Source: Gammaproteobacteria bacterium (lineage in GTDB: Bacteria; Pseudomonadota; Gammaproteobacteria; SZUA-229). Taken from it: DNA of 44,964 nt. Under the pieces are notes generated by a model. That model was not told the DNA's origin and searched no databases. It was given only the letters and a program-made list of their open reading frames with translations. The DNA is taken from contig JAOUKT010000020.1 in assembly GCA_029882395.1 (NCBI GenBank), forward strand, positions 1-44,964, in the 5' to 3' direction. The translations under genes and the position numbers were made by a program. This document shows, piece after piece, positions 44,916-44,964 of the stretch; within the stretch, counting starts at the first letter, position 1; every line of letters begins with the position of its first letter.

Positions 44916-44964
44916 AATTTGGGCTGGTAGCATACATGATATGCATCAGGTATGCACTTTGAAA

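Noticed and set aside
44718..44933. 71-codon frame over tRNA-Pro
   Set aside because: It reads through the tRNA itself; a known class of false gene.

Overview
The window reads as a chromosomal segment of a gammaproteobacterium. The closest recognisable proteins are of E. coli type (AroG, PepN, YbiT, RapA, ArfB, PpnP, LexA fold). RapA and PpnP together with CCA-encoding tRNA genes fit this class. Base composition looks mid-40s % G+C by eye. I cannot name a genus; a marine or aquatic lineage outside the Enterobacterales is only a guess. No phage, insertion sequence or CRISPR array is visible.

Region 1 (1-8.4 kb, almost all minus strand) is housekeeping and envelope: a truncated HAD phosphatase at the left edge, a small metal-binding-like protein, DAHP synthase (aroG), a YigB-like HAD phosphatase, a SPOR-domain protein coupled to a membrane-anchored coiled-coil protein, an SDR oxidoreductase, a DUF2135 (YfaP-like) secreted protein and aminopeptidase N. 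A tRNA-Val/tRNA-Asp pair follows. Region 2 (8.8-20 kb) carries a GIY-YIG protein, ppnP, a response regulator with an unrecognised C-terminal half, ybiT, arfB, a cold-shock gene with a structured leader, rapA, a methyltransferase, a cytosolic NMT1/THI5-like protein with a DUF1289 gene, and a rhomboid protease.

Region 3 (19.9-24.2 kb) contains a radical SAM gene facing a three-gene SOS-type operon: lexA, a Y-family DNA polymerase and a small protein that looks like a reduced SRAP (YedK/HMCES) domain. The lexA promoter lies between two inverted copies of GTTC-N7-GTTC, the box type known from alphaproteobacteria. Region 4 (24.3-29.8 kb) is a self-contained phosphorelay: a MHYT hybrid kinase with two receivers, a free HPt protein, and a receiver-PAS-degenerate GGDEF-EAL output protein; the three genes overlap by 4 nt each. 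A tRNA-Gly and an exported alpha/beta hydrolase follow.

Region 5 (31.4-43.2 kb) is the most unusual part. Nine consecutive minus-strand genes encode two predicted outer-membrane lipoproteins (one of about 855 residues with Ig-like, CsgG-like, PEGA and TPR parts), a periplasmic TolB-like propeller, a periplasmic TPR protein, and a complete Dpp/Opp-type ABC importer (binding protein, two permeases, two ATPases). A strong intrinsic terminator separates the binding protein from the permeases. I infer an envelope-spanning peptide (or peptide-like) capture and uptake system; the substrate is unknown. The last 1.6 kb (43.2-44.8 kb) has no convincing gene apart from a tRNA-Pro at the right edge.
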